Source of the DNA: an uncultured Lachnospiraceae bacterium
GTDB taxonomy: Bacteria > Bacillota > Clostridia > Lachnospirales > Lachnospiraceae
Assembly: GCA_934394565.1 (NCBI GenBank)
Contig: CAKRQV010000016.1
Location: 1-51,379 of the forward strand
DNA length: 51,379 nucleotides
Direction of reading: 5' to 3'
The translations under genes were made by a program, and so were the position numbers. Of the stretch, positions 1 through 8,085 are shown piece after piece. Within the stretch, counting starts at the first letter, position 1. Each line of letters begins with the position of its first letter. The notes beneath the pieces are model-generated. The model was not told the origin of the DNA. It worked only from the letters and a program-made list of their open reading frames with translations, and made no database searches.

Positions 1-74
1 GGGGTGTGGCTCAGCTTGGCTAGAGCGCCTGGTTTGGGACCAGGAGGTCGCAGGTTCGAATCCTGTCACCCCGA
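1..74 (+). tRNA. tRNA-Pro(UGG), first base cut by window edge
   Basis: Cloverleaf with anticodon stem 28-32/40-44 and loop 33-39, anticodon TGG at 35-37. The T-arm GGTTCGAATCC is present. The 3' acceptor CACCCCG (67-73) pairs with GGGGTG plus a C that would lie just before position 1, so the gene is missing one 5' base. Discriminator A at 74; CCA is not encoded. First gene of a five-tRNA cluster. Confidence 0.95.
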
Positions 75-100
75 TACTCTTACTCAATAAAATAGCATAT

Positions 101-171
101 GCAGGTGTGGTTCAATGGTAGAACATCAGCCTTCCAAGCTGAGAACGTGAGTTCGATTCTCATCACCTGCT
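101..171 (+). tRNA. tRNA-Gly(UCC)
   Basis: Acceptor GCAGGTG (101-107) pairs with CACCTGC (164-170). Anticodon stem 126-130/138-142 encloses loop 131-137 with anticodon TCC at 133-135. T-loop GTTCGATTC is present. CCA is not encoded. Second gene of the cluster, 26 nt after tRNA-Pro. Confidence 0.96.
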
Positions 172-193
172 CTGATTCTTAGGAATCATCCGT

Positions 194-267
<74 letters not shown>

Positions 268-273
268 GTTTGT

Positions 274-348
274 GGTGGATATAGCGCAGTTGGTTAGCGC
301 GCCAGATTGTGGCTCTGGAGGCCCAGGGTTCGAATCCCTGTATCCACC
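274..348 (+). tRNA. tRNA-His(GUG)
   Basis: Acceptor GTGGATA (275-281) pairs with TATCCAC (341-347). The extra G at 274 opposite C at 348 fits the G-1 base typical of tRNA-His. The anticodon GTG lies in the sequence GATTGTGGC near 309-311. It is followed directly by a T-run (about 350-356). Confidence 0.95.
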
Positions 349-402
349 CTTTTTTTATACCTAAATATGCAAGAAAAGCTGTTGATGACAGGATTTTTGT
401 AT

Positions 403-474
403 TGGGCTATCGCCAAGGGGTAAGGCACAGCACTTTGACTGCTGCATTCGTTGGTTCAAATCCAACTAGCCCAG
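403..474 (+). tRNA. tRNA-Gln(UUG)
   Basis: Acceptor TGGGCTA (403-409) pairs with TAGCCCA (467-473), discriminator G. Anticodon stem 428-432/440-444 and anticodon TTG at 435-437. Last gene of the five-tRNA cluster; a UUCG-loop terminator follows 36 nt later. Confidence 0.96.
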
Positions 475-510
475 CTTTGACTGGGAACCCTGAAGGTACC
501 CGTTACGTGA

Positions 511-537
511 AGCACTCTTTCGAGAGTGCTTTTTTGT
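511..537 (+). terminator. Intrinsic terminator of the tRNA cluster
   Basis: Perfect 8-bp stem AGCACTCT/AGAGTGCT (511-518/523-530) closed by a TTCG tetraloop and followed by TTTTTTG. It separates the tRNA cluster from the two-component system. Confidence 0.9.
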
Positions 538-661
538 TGCTGTGCAGCAAATGAAGAAAAATTTGGCGAACCTTTTCTGGAATATTAAGATTTTTTCCTA
601 TGGGTTAAAAATGAATAAATCTGAAATGTAAACAGGGGCAGATGTAAAAATACAATCTATG

Positions 662-670
662 TGTTACTAT
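662..670 (+). promoter_or_regulatory. Possible extended -10 promoter of the two-component operon
   Basis: TG-T-TACTAT (662-670) looks like an extended -10 element 28 nt before the response-regulator start; no good -35 is visible (ATGTAA at 642-647). TACAAT at 651-656 is an alternative -10. Weak call. Confidence 0.3.
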
Positions 671-697
671 GAGAATAATGAGACGGAGGTGTGAACA

Positions 698-1405
698 GTG
701 AAAGAAAAACGAAGAATACTTGTGGCCGATGATGATACTTCGATTCTTGAGGTGATAAAGATCATGCTGGAAGGTGAATACTATGAAGTCGTAACGGCTG
801 AAAATGGCCGGGAGGCGATCGACAGGCTGGATGATTCCTTTGATCTGGTAATTCTGGACGTGATGATGCCAGAGTGTTCCGGCATTACAGCCTGCAGTGA
901 GATCCGTAAAAAATCCATGGTGCCGATACTGTTTCTGACGGCAAAGTCTACCGATGCAGACAAGATTGCAGGATTCACGGCCGGTGGCGACGATTATCTG
1001 GTCAAACCGTTTTCCTATGCCGAGCTTTTATCCAGAGTTAAGGCTTTGATCCGACGCTATTATGCCTATAATGCCAACTCTGCACAGGAGGATACTGCCG
1101 GACAGCACGAGATCCGGATCAAGGACCTTGTTATTGATACGGAAAAGAGCAGTGTGTATCTCCGGGGAAAAGAGATTTTGTTTACGGATACAGAATACCA
1201 GATTCTGTGCCTTCTGGCATCTAACCGTAAAAAAGTGTTTAGTGTGCAGGCAATCTACGAGACAGTATGGAAGGAAACCTATTATATTGCTTCCAATAAT
1301 ACAGTAACGGTACATATCCGGAATATACGGAAAAAGATTGAGGATGATGTGCAGAAACCTGAATATATAAAGACCGTCTGGGGCAGGGGGTATCGCATTG
1401 AATAA
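698..1405 (+). CDS. OmpR/PhoB-family response regulator
   Basis: A 235-residue two-domain DNA-binding response regulator. The receiver domain (about 5-115) has an acidic pocket at D11-D13, phospho-acceptor D54 in VILDVMMP, T81 and K103 in LVKPF. The C-terminal winged helix (about 140-233) has the WxxxYxxxxNTVTVHIRNIRKKI signature. The start is GTG at 698, supported by ACGGAGGT just upstream. The gene overlaps the kinase by 8 nt, so the pair is translationally coupled. The subfamily resembles regulators that control envelope-stress or peptide-antibiotic responses, but the target is unknown; no neighbouring ABC transporter helps. Confidence 0.9.
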   Translation: MKEKRRILVADDDTSILEVIKIMLEGEYYEVVTAENGREAIDRLDDSFDLVILDVMMPECSGITACSEIRKKSMVPILFLTAKSTDADKIAGFTAGGDDYLVKPFSYAELLSRVKALIRRYYAYNANSAQEDTAGQHEIRIKDLVIDTEKSSVYLRGKEILFTDTEYQILCLLASNRKKVFSVQAIYETVWKETYYIASNNTVTVHIRNIRKKIEDDVQKPEYIKTVWGRGYRIE

Positions 1406-2744
1406 GAAGAAATATCTGTTTCGGCTGCGCCTGGAACTGCTTGCCGCAGCACTGATTGCTCTTGTAGTGGCTTTTGGTGTGCAACAGTTGGGATATTATA
1501 TGGGGATTGCCTGGGTGGACAAGCAGGGGTCTTCGAAAGAGTACCTCGAAATGAAGGGTACACAAATGATTGGCTTTCTGCAGGATTACATCGATGAAAG
1601 CAGCGTAAAGGCGGAGGACACAGTCAAACTCTGCAGGTGGCAGCGTTATGAAAAAATTTCTTTTTCTCTTTATGACAGTGATACAAAAGAGATGACCTAC
1701 TTTTATTCGTTTTCAGATGAACAGCCGCTGAAGCTTGTTGTGGATGATACCGATTATGAGACGGCCAGAAAGAGTGCGGATGCTGTTGGTGTCCTGACTT
1801 TTGCCGATGGTGAGCAGCGAAATGTGCAGATGCTGTATGACAAGATATATCAGATGTACAATGTAGCGTATATATGCAGTCTGATGCTTGCGGCAATCTG
1901 CTATCTGATCGTTTTTATGCTGTTTATCAACCGCAAGATCCAGTATATCAAGCAGTTGGCCGATGAACTGAAAATCCTGGAAGGCGGGGATCTGGAATAT
2001 GAAGTTACAGAAAAAGGAATGGATGAGCTGTCTGAGCTTGCCGCAGGCATCAACAGTATGCGAAAGGCTGTTGTATATCGTGAGAAGGAAGAACGTGAGA
2101 ATGTGCGGCGGAACCGGGACCTGGTAACGGCATTGTCCCATGATATTCGAACCCCGATGACCTCACTGATCGGTTATCTGGAAATCCTTCTGATGCAACG
2201 GTTTCAGACACCACAACAGGAACGGAAATATCTGGAAAGTGCCAGACAGAAGGCTTTCCAGCTAAAAGAAATGACAGATACCCTGTTTGAATATTCTCTG
2301 GTTTCCGGTAAAACAGAGGAAACATATACACTGGAGAAAATCAGTGTGGCTGACATTCTGGTAAGCATTGAAGATACGCAGATGGCAGATCTGATATCGG
2401 ATGGCTGGCAGATAGAAAAGTCGTTCGCTGCAGAAAGTGTAGAAAAGTACATTGCCGTAGATATGGATTTCTTCTGCCGTGTATTGGATAATCTGGTGTC
2501 TAACATCCGGAAATATGCGGATAAATCGCATAAACTGATATTTACAGCAACGATAAAGGACAATTGTTTCCGACTTTCTGTGAGCAATACTGTACTGCAG
2601 GGCGAAATGCTGGAAGGCAGTACCGGTGTGGGATTAAAAACCTGTCAGAAGATTATTCTGGATATGAGGGGAAGCTTTAAGACAGAGCGTACAGGAGATA
2701 CTTTCTGTGTGACGATCCTTGAACCTCTGTGTCCGGAAGAGTAA
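1398..2744 (+). CDS. Sensor histidine kinase with degenerate ATP-lid
   Basis: A 448-residue membrane kinase starting at TTG inside the regulator stop region. Visible segments: TM1 about 12-34, an extracytoplasmic sensor of about 120 residues, TM2 about 156-176, a HAMP linker, then HisKA with phospho-acceptor H248 in SHDIRTPMTSLIGYLE. The ATPase domain has an N-box (DNLVSNIRKYA) and a GVGLK G2 box, but a clear DxGxG G1 box is missing (the stretch reads SVSNTVLQGEMLEG). That resembles the compact lids of some BceS/VanS-like kinases, or may reduce activity. It pairs with the regulator upstream; the signal is unknown. Confidence 0.88.
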   Translation: MNKKKYLFRLRLELLAAALIALVVAFGVQQLGYYMGIAWVDKQGSSKEYLEMKGTQMIGFLQDYIDESSVKAEDTVKLCRWQRYEKISFSLYDSDTKEMTYFYSFSDEQPLKLVVDDTDYETARKSADAVGVLTFADGEQRNVQMLYDKIYQMYNVAYICSLMLAAICYLIVFMLFINRKIQYIKQLADELKILEGGDLEYEVTEKGMDELSELAAGINSMRKAVVYREKEERENVRRNRDLVTALSHDIRTPMTSLIGYLEILLMQRFQTPQQERKYLESARQKAFQLKEMTDTLFEYSLVSGKTEETYTLEKISVADILVSIEDTQMADLISDGWQIEKSFAAESVEKYIAVDMDFFCRVLDNLVSNIRKYADKSHKLIFTATIKDNCFRLSVSNTVLQGEMLEGSTGVGLKTCQKIILDMRGSFKTERTGDTFCVTILEPLCPEE

Positions 2745-2748
2745 TGGC

Positions 2749-2778
2749 TTGACACAGAAAGTGTCGGGCGGTTATAAT
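2749..2778 (+). promoter_or_regulatory. Strong sigma-A promoter for tRNA-Leu(UAG)
   Basis: Perfect TTGACA (2749-2754) and TATAAT (2773-2778) separated by 18 nt, starting 4 nt after the kinase stop codon and 37 nt before the tRNA. Confidence 0.9.
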
Positions 2779-2815
2779 AAAGCTGTTGCGGATTTGTATA
2801 TGCAATGGCCTTTTT

Positions 2816-2897
2816 GCGGAAATGACGGAATTGGCAGACGTGCAGGATTTAGGTTCCTGTGCCGCAAGGCGTGAGGGTTCAAGTCCCTTTTTCCGCA
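2816..2897 (+). tRNA. tRNA-Leu(UAG)
   Basis: Class II tRNA with a long variable arm. Acceptor GCGGAAA (2816-2822) pairs with TTTCCGC (2890-2896), discriminator A. Anticodon stem CAGGA/TTCCTG around loop 2848-2854 with anticodon TAG at 2850-2852. It has its own consensus promoter. Confidence 0.96.
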
Positions 2898-3094
2898 GTA
2901 TAGAAGCCATCTCGTTACTGTTCACTCAGCATCTGAACACTTGCTGTTCAGATGCGTATGAAAGTGATGCAGGTGTGGGCAGCCCTCCTTTTGTGAAGCA
3001 AATTTGCATGAGGGCTGTGAAGGTTACAGTTTGCAGGGAACCTGTGAGCTGTAACGATGTTTCAGGGAGAATGGCGAAATATTCGCGTTTCTTC
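2898..3094 (+). other. Intergenic region with stacked inverted repeats after tRNA-Leu
   Basis: No credible gene. Three separate palindromes lie in about 130 nt. A perfect 11-bp inverted repeat GCATCTGAACA/TGTTCAGATGC (2929-2939/2945-2955) has a 5-nt loop. AGCCCTC/GAGGGCT (2981-2987/3010-3016) flanks 22 nt. A 33-nt hairpin follows at 3023-3055 (listed separately). None has a U-run, so they are not typical terminators. Confidence 0.7.
3023..3055. repeat. 33-nt dispersed palindrome, copy A
   Basis: Inverted repeat with arms GTTACAG...CTGTAAC and an inner CAGG-GAA-CCTG, able to fold into a 15-bp hairpin (with G-U pairs) and a GAA loop. A copy with one difference is at 29040-29072. The single substitution (G3048 here, A there) changes a U-G pair to U-A, so pairing is kept. 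This copy lies 39 nt upstream of the rho -35 box. Confidence 0.85.
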
Positions 3095-3123
3095 TTGAAA
3101 TGTCAGAAAATATAGTGTATGAT
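3095..3123 (+). promoter_or_regulatory. Predicted rho promoter
   Basis: TTGAAA (3095-3100), 17-nt spacer, TATGAT (3118-3123). The leader to the rho start is about 60 nt. Confidence 0.6.
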
Positions 3124-3189
3124 AACATTGTTTATATCTAGATTGTTTCCAGTCGTTTATTTTTCCCAAACAGAGGTAATTGAACATTG

Positions 3190-4665
3190 ATGAGAGAAAA
3201 GTACGAATCTCTGCCGGCGGCCACATTGCGTGATCTTGCCAAGCACAGGGGTTTAAAAGGAATTTCCACACTCCGTAAGGAACAGCTGATTGAAAGAATG
3301 CTGGAGGCGGATGAAAAAGAAAAACAGGAGAAAGCACAGCAGGAACAGCCGGAGACTCCTGCAGCAGAGCAGGTACCTGCACCGAAAGAATATGTCAGAA
3401 CGCCTGTCAGAGAACGCAGCTATGAGAAAACATACAATAAGGAGCGTTCCTATACCAGAGAACATACAGAGGTGTTTGACGAGCGCAGCGATGCTGAACA
3501 GCTGGAGGATATCCGTACGGAACACAAACAGCTGGATAGCGGACAGATTGCCGAAGGCATTCTGGAAGTTGTGCAGGATGGCGGTTTTGGCTTTATCCGT
3601 TCGGATAACTTTATGCCAGGCGATAATGACGTATATGTATCACCGTCCCAGATCCGTCGCTTTAATATGAAGACCGGTGACATCGTTCGTGGCAATACCC
3701 GTATAAAGAGTCAGGGGGAAAAGTATTCTGCACTTTTATATGTGACGGCAATCAATGGTATGCTGCCTACGGAGAATACCCACCGGTATAATTTTGAGGA
3801 TATGACACCCATTTTTCCGGACCGAAGACTGCGTCTGGAACGTCAGGGTGGCAGCATGGCCATGCGCATTATGGATCTGATCAGCCCCGTTGGCAAAGGG
3901 CAGCGTGGTATGATCGTATCTCCGCCGAAAGCCGGTAAGACGACACTGTTAAAGGACTGTGCAAAGTCGATTCTTCAGAATAATCCGGAAATGCATCTGA
4001 TTATTCTTCTGATTGATGAACGTCCGGAGGAGGTTACAGATATCAAGGAATCCATCCGTGGCGATAATGTTGAGGTAATCTATTCCACTTTCGATGAACT
4101 GCCAGAGCATCATAAGCGCGTATCTGAAATGGTCATTGAAAGAGCAAAGCGCCTTGTAGAACATAAAAAGGATGTCACTATTCTGTTAGACAGCATTACA
4201 CGACTGACCAGGGCCTATAATCTGACGGTCCCGCCGAGTGGCCGTACGCTGTCCGGTGGTTTGGATCCGGCGGCTTTGCATATGCCAAAACGCTTCTTTG
4301 GTGCAGCCAGAAATATGCGTGAGGGCGGCAGCCTGACGATACTGGCGACAGCCCTTGTGGATACCGGCAGCAAGATGGATGATGTTGTGTATGAGGAATT
4401 TAAGGGAACCGGCAATATGGAACTGGTTCTTGACCGCAAGTTACAGGAAAAGAGAGTTTTCCCTGCCATTGATATCCAGAAGTCCGGTACGAGACGAGAG
4501 GATCTTCTGCTGACAAAAGAAGAACAGGAGACGGTATATTCGATGCGAAAGGCGTTAAATGGTCTTAAAGCCGACGAGGCTGTGGAGAACATTCTGAATA
4601 TGTTCTCACGTACGCGCACGAATGCGGAATTTGTCCAGACGATGAAAAAACAGAAGCTTTTCTGA
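3190..4665 (+). CDS. rho: Transcription termination factor Rho
   Basis: A homohexameric RNA-dependent ATPase that ends transcription at Rho-dependent sites. The N-terminal Rho_N/SAP-like segment (residues 1-35, LRDLAKHRGLKGISTLRKEQL) is followed by a charged, low-complexity insertion (about 36-115, rich in E, Q, K and R), then the cold-shock-like RNA-binding domain (GFGFIRSDNFMPGDNDVYVS). The RecA-like motor has Walker A PPKAGKTT with K250 and a Walker B region ILLDSITRL. I use ATG at 3190; TTG at 3187 is directly upstream, in frame and a little better spaced from the AGAGGT site at 3172-3177. It is likely transcribed alone from its own promoter. Confidence 0.97.
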   Translation: MREKYESLPAATLRDLAKHRGLKGISTLRKEQLIERMLEADEKEKQEKAQQEQPETPAAEQVPAPKEYVRTPVRERSYEKTYNKERSYTREHTEVFDERSDAEQLEDIRTEHKQLDSGQIAEGILEVVQDGGFGFIRSDNFMPGDNDVYVSPSQIRRFNMKTGDIVRGNTRIKSQGEKYSALLYVTAINGMLPTENTHRYNFEDMTPIFPDRRLRLERQGGSMAMRIMDLISPVGKGQRGMIVSPPKAGKTTLLKDCAKSILQNNPEMHLIILLIDERPEEVTDIKESIRGDNVEVIYSTFDELPEHHKRVSEMVIERAKRLVEHKKDVTILLDSITRLTRAYNLTVPPSGRTLSGGLDPAALHMPKRFFGAARNMREGGSLTILATALVDTGSKMDDVVYEEFKGTGNMELVLDRKLQEKRVFPAIDIQKSGTRREDLLLTKEEQETVYSMRKALNGLKADEAVENILNMFSRTRTNAEFVQTMKKQKLF

Positions 4666-4745
4666 GATCTGTGAAGCTGTTGATGAAAATCTGGATGTTA
4701 CCGTAAAAAGACAGGTGAAAATCCACAAAAAAAGCGCGTTTACAC

Positions 4746-4774
4746 TTGCTTTTTGGAAACAGGTATGTTACAAT
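4746..4774 (+). promoter_or_regulatory. rpmE promoter (extended -10)
   Basis: TTGCTT (4746-4751), 17-nt spacer, TACAAT (4769-4774) preceded by TG at 4766-4767, so an extended -10. It gives a leader of about 70 nt before rpmE. Confidence 0.7.
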
Positions 4775-4851
4775 AGCGAAGCTGTTTGAATTAAGAATCA
4801 AGTTGAAATATACAGATTTCAAGAATTATGAAAAAGTAAGAGGTGAATAAC

Positions 4852-5052
4852 ATGAGAGAAGCTATCCAGCCGACATATTATCAGGCAACAGTTACATGCA
4901 ACTGTGGTAACACATTTGTAACAGGTTCCACAAAAGAAGATCTGCACGTTGAGATCTGCTCCAAATGCCATCCGTTCTACACAGGACAGCAGAAGGCTAC
5001 ATCCGCTCGCGGACGTATCGAGAGATTCAACAAGAAATATGGTATGAAATAA
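4852..5052 (+). CDS. rpmE: 50S ribosomal protein L31
   Basis: A 66-residue L31 of the zinc-binding (C+) type: CNCGNTF and CSKCHPFYTGQQK hold the paired cysteines, and the C-terminus ends in RIERFNKKYG. The start is ATG at 4852 (MREAIQPTYY), because the upstream in-frame GTG at 4843 lies inside the AAGAGGTG ribosome binding site. The zinc form implies that zinc-replete L31 is encoded here; any C-minus paralogue would be elsewhere. Confidence 0.97.
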   Translation: MREAIQPTYYQATVTCNCGNTFVTGSTKEDLHVEICSKCHPFYTGQQKATSARGRIERFNKKYGMK

Positions 5053-5075
5053 GTATCCATAACAGAGTTGATGTG

Positions 5076-5111
5076 ATTAGGTTGAGGTCGGCATGATCTC
5101 AACCTATTTTC
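5076..5111 (+). terminator. Terminator after rpmE
   Basis: 8-bp stem AGGTTGAG/CTCAACCT (5079-5086/5098-5105) followed by ATTTTC. The short T-run makes it moderate; it may allow read-through into the next gene. Confidence 0.6.
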
Positions 5112-5172
5112 GTAATTAGAGAAAATTTGCCGTGCACATAAAAACAGTGGCGGCAGACGACGGGAGATCAAT

Positions 5173-6123
5173 ATGAAATCATCCAACATTGGCGGTCAGG
5201 CAGTCCTCGAGGGCATTATGATGCGCCATAAAGACGTATATTCTGTGGCTGTCAGAAAGCCGGACGGCGAGATCGAAGTAAAGGTTGAACCATACAAACC
5301 TATCGTGCCGTGGAAGGGTGCGTATAAGATTCCTATTGTCCGCGGTGTATTCAGCTTTTTTGAATCGCTGGTAGTGGGGACGAAGTGTCTGATGTATTCC
5401 GCTGCATTTTATGAGGAAGATGCGGATAAAGAAGTGCCAAAGACTGCAGAAGAAGAGATGGCTCTGCAGAAAAAGAAAGAAAAAGAAGATAAAGCCATGA
5501 TGACAGGGGCTATTGCCATGTCGCTGCTTTTGTGTGTGGGCCTGTTTATCATGCTGCCATATTTTGCATCACGTGCCCTCAGACTGGTAACAACATCGGA
5601 AACATGGATTACGATCCTGGAGGCATGTATTCGTCTTCTGATTTTTTTTGGATACATTCTGCTGATTTCCAGAATGAAAGATATTCAGCGGACATTTATG
5701 TACCACGGAGCCGAGCATAAATGTATCAACTGCATTGAACATGGCATGGAGCTGAATGTGGAAAATGTACTGAAAAGCTCCAGAGAGCATAAACGTTGCG
5801 GTACCAGCTTTCTCTTTTTTGTTGTGATCGTCAGTGTGATCTTTTTCCTGTTTATTCATGTGGAATCACCGTTATGGCGTGTCGTGATCCGATTGCTTCT
5901 GATTCCGGTTATTGCAGGGGTTTCCTTTGAAATCATCCGCCTTGCCGGGAATTCGGAAAATCCAGTGATCGGACTCCTGAGCAAGCCGGGACTTTTACTG
6001 CAGCGCCTGACAACGGCTGAGCCGGATGCAGCGATGGTTGAAGTGGCGATCGCCGCTGTAGAAGCTGTTTTTGACTGGCGGGAGTATCTGGCAGAAAACG
6101 GGATGAAAGTGGAGGAAAAATGA
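5173..6123 (+). CDS. DUF1385 (YqhQ-type) multi-pass membrane protein
   Basis: A 316-residue protein of the DUF1385 family, recognised by the N-terminal GGQAVLEGIMMRHKDVYSVA block, the central MYHGAEHKCINCIEHG block and EHKRCGTSF. Hydrophobic segments are near residues 115-135, 143-163, 215-235 and 238-258. The molecular role of the family is not established. Location between rpmE and prmC/prfA is a recurrent clostridial arrangement, and the stop overlaps the prmC start (ATGA), so they are coupled. The conserved His and Cys residues suggest metal or ligand binding (inference). Confidence 0.85.
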   Translation: MKSSNIGGQAVLEGIMMRHKDVYSVAVRKPDGEIEVKVEPYKPIVPWKGAYKIPIVRGVFSFFESLVVGTKCLMYSAAFYEEDADKEVPKTAEEEMALQKKKEKEDKAMMTGAIAMSLLLCVGLFIMLPYFASRALRLVTTSETWITILEACIRLLIFFGYILLISRMKDIQRTFMYHGAEHKCINCIEHGMELNVENVLKSSREHKRCGTSFLFFVVIVSVIFFLFIHVESPLWRVVIRLLLIPVIAGVSFEIIRLAGNSENPVIGLLSKPGLLLQRLTTAEPDAAMVEVAIAAVEAVFDWREYLAENGMKVEEK

Positions 6124-6980
6124 ACAGACAGGCGTGGCTGAAGATGGCAACGGAAGTACTGGATAAAGCGGGGATCGCAGATGCAGCTGCAGATGCATGG
6201 CTTTTGCTGAGCCACAGTACAGGTCTGTCCCGGATGGACTACAGTCTGGAACGGACAGTGGAACTGAAAGAGACGGAGCGGGTCTGGCTGACAGAGGGGC
6301 TGGAAAAGCGAAAACTGCATATTCCGGTACAGCAGATTACTGGTGAAGCCTGGTTCATGGGGTATCCCTTTTACGTAAATGAACATGTATTGATTCCGCG
6401 TCTGGATACGGAAGTACTGATTGAGGCTGTTTTGCAACGTGTACAGAAAATACCGACCCAAGATGACGGACAGCGTAAGCTTCTGGATATGTGTACCGGG
6501 AGCGGCTGTATTCTGTTGAGCCTTTTAAAAGAAGAACCGTCATTTAGCGGTACCGGTGTGGATATTTCGACAGAAGCACTGCAGGTGGCAGAAAAAAATG
6601 CCGGACAGCTTGAAACATCATGTTCGCTTGTGCACAGTGATCTTTTTGAAAAGGTAGAGGATATGTACAGTGTGATCGTGTCAAATCCGCCGTATATCGT
6701 CCATGAGGTGATGGAAACGCTGGATCCGGAGGTACGGGAACATGAACCTGCGCTGGCCCTGGACGGGGGAGAGGACGGTCTGTCCTTTTACCGCAGGATT
6801 GTAAAAGAAGCCGGAGCATACCTGTGCAGGGATGGGCTTCTGGCATTTGAAATCGGCTATGATCAGGGAGATGCGCTTAGGAAGCTTCTTTCTGAGAACG
6901 GGTACGGCAGGGTGGAAATCATCCGGGATCTGGCCGGACTGGACCGGGTTGCCCTTGGCTGGAAAAAACAGAGTGAATAA
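6120..6980 (+). CDS. prmC: Release factor N5-glutamine methyltransferase PrmC (HemK)
   Basis: Methylates the glutamine of the GGQ motif in peptide-chain release factors, using S-adenosylmethionine. An N-terminal helical substrate-binding part (1-90) precedes a Rossmann methyltransferase with the SAM motif DMCTGSGCILLSL and the catalytic NPPY at residues 189-192. Length 286 is usual for the family. The start ATG overlaps the DUF1385 stop by 4 nt. Its substrate prfA follows 15 nt downstream, a classic functional pairing. Confidence 0.95.
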   Translation: MNRQAWLKMATEVLDKAGIADAAADAWLLLSHSTGLSRMDYSLERTVELKETERVWLTEGLEKRKLHIPVQQITGEAWFMGYPFYVNEHVLIPRLDTEVLIEAVLQRVQKIPTQDDGQRKLLDMCTGSGCILLSLLKEEPSFSGTGVDISTEALQVAEKNAGQLETSCSLVHSDLFEKVEDMYSVIVSNPPYIVHEVMETLDPEVREHEPALALDGGEDGLSFYRRIVKEAGAYLCRDGLLAFEIGYDQGDALRKLLSENGYGRVEIIRDLAGLDRVALGWKKQSE

Positions 6981-6995
6981 CAGGAGGAATAAAAG

Positions 6996-8081
6996 ATGTT
7001 TGATACTTCCATGATAGATAAACTGGAGACCCTGCAGATCCGTCTGGAGGAGATCCTGAATGCATTGAATGATCCGGCTGTGGCCGGGGATTCCACACGG
7101 TTCCAGCAGCTGATGCGTGATCAGGCGGAACTGCAGCCCATTGTGGATGCGTTCAAAGAATACAAAAAATGTCAGGAGACGATCGATGACAGTCTCATGA
7201 TGTTAGAAGAAGAAAAAGACGAAGATATGCGGGAAATGTTAAAGGAAGAATTAAATGATGCCAAAAAGCAGATTACTGATCTGGAACAGAATCTGAAAGT
7301 GGCACTGCTTCCAAAAGATCCGAACGATCAGAAAAATGTTATCGTCGAAATCCGTGCAGGTGCGGGCGGTGATGAGGCAGCATTGTTTGCTGCGGAGATC
7401 TACCGTATGCTGGTCAAATATGCTGAGGGACGTCGCTGGAAGACTGAGATGCTGAGTTTAAATGAGAATGGTATCGGCGGTTTTAAAGAGGTTACCTTTA
7501 TGATCAATGGTAACGGGGCGTATTCCCGTCTGAAATACGAGAGCGGAGTACACCGTGTACAGCGTGTACCGGAGACAGAGTCCGGTGGCCGTATCCATAC
7601 ATCCACGATCACCGTGGCAATCATGCCTGAGGCTGAGGAGATCGACTTTGAACTGGACCTCAATGAGTGTAAATTTGACGTGTTCCGGGCATCGGGAAAT
7701 GGTGGCCAGTGTGTCAATACGACAGACTCTGCGGTACGTCTGACCCATATCCCGACAGGTATCGTGATCTCCTGCCAGGATGAAAAATCACAGTTAAAAA
7801 ACAAAGATAAGGCGATCAAAGTTTTACGTTCCCGTCTGTATGATCTGGAGCTGCAGAAGCGTCATGATGCGGAGGCAGAGGCCAGAAGAAGCCAGGTCGG
7901 CACAGGAGACCGTTCTGAAAAGATCCGTACCTATAACTTCCCGCAGGGACGTGTAACGGATCACCGGATCAAATATACGAGTCACCGTCTGAATGAGATT
8001 TTAAACGGTGATCTGGATGAGCTGATTGATCAGCTGACCAGTGCAGATCAGGCAGCCAAGCTGGCAAATTTAAAGGACTGA
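6996..8081 (+). CDS. prfA: Peptide chain release factor 1
   Basis: Decodes UAA and UAG and triggers peptide release. The GGQ motif is at residues 236-238 (SGNGGQCVNTTDSAVR). The tripeptide PET at 192-194, in the position of the RF1 PxT anticodon-like motif, separates it from RF2 (SPF). Coiled N-terminal domain 1-105. Length 361 is typical. RBS AGGAGG lies 9 nt before ATG. It follows prmC, its modifying enzyme. Confidence 0.97.
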   Translation: MFDTSMIDKLETLQIRLEEILNALNDPAVAGDSTRFQQLMRDQAELQPIVDAFKEYKKCQETIDDSLMMLEEEKDEDMREMLKEELNDAKKQITDLEQNLKVALLPKDPNDQKNVIVEIRAGAGGDEAALFAAEIYRMLVKYAEGRRWKTEMLSLNENGIGGFKEVTFMINGNGAYSRLKYESGVHRVQRVPETESGGRIHTSTITVAIMPEAEEIDFELDLNECKFDVFRASGNGGQCVNTTDSAVRLTHIPTGIVISCQDEKSQLKNKDKAIKVLRSRLYDLELQKRHDAEAEARRSQVGTGDRSEKIRTYNFPQGRVTDHRIKYTSHRLNEILNGDLDELIDQLTSADQAAKLANLKD

Positions 8082-8085
8082 TGGT

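Noticed and set aside
309..554. 81-codon plus-strand reading frame
   Set aside because: It runs through tRNA-His, tRNA-Gln and the terminator; not a protein gene.
2786..3115. 109-codon frame after the first kinase
   Set aside because: It crosses tRNA-Leu(UAG) and the palindrome cluster and has no ribosome binding site.
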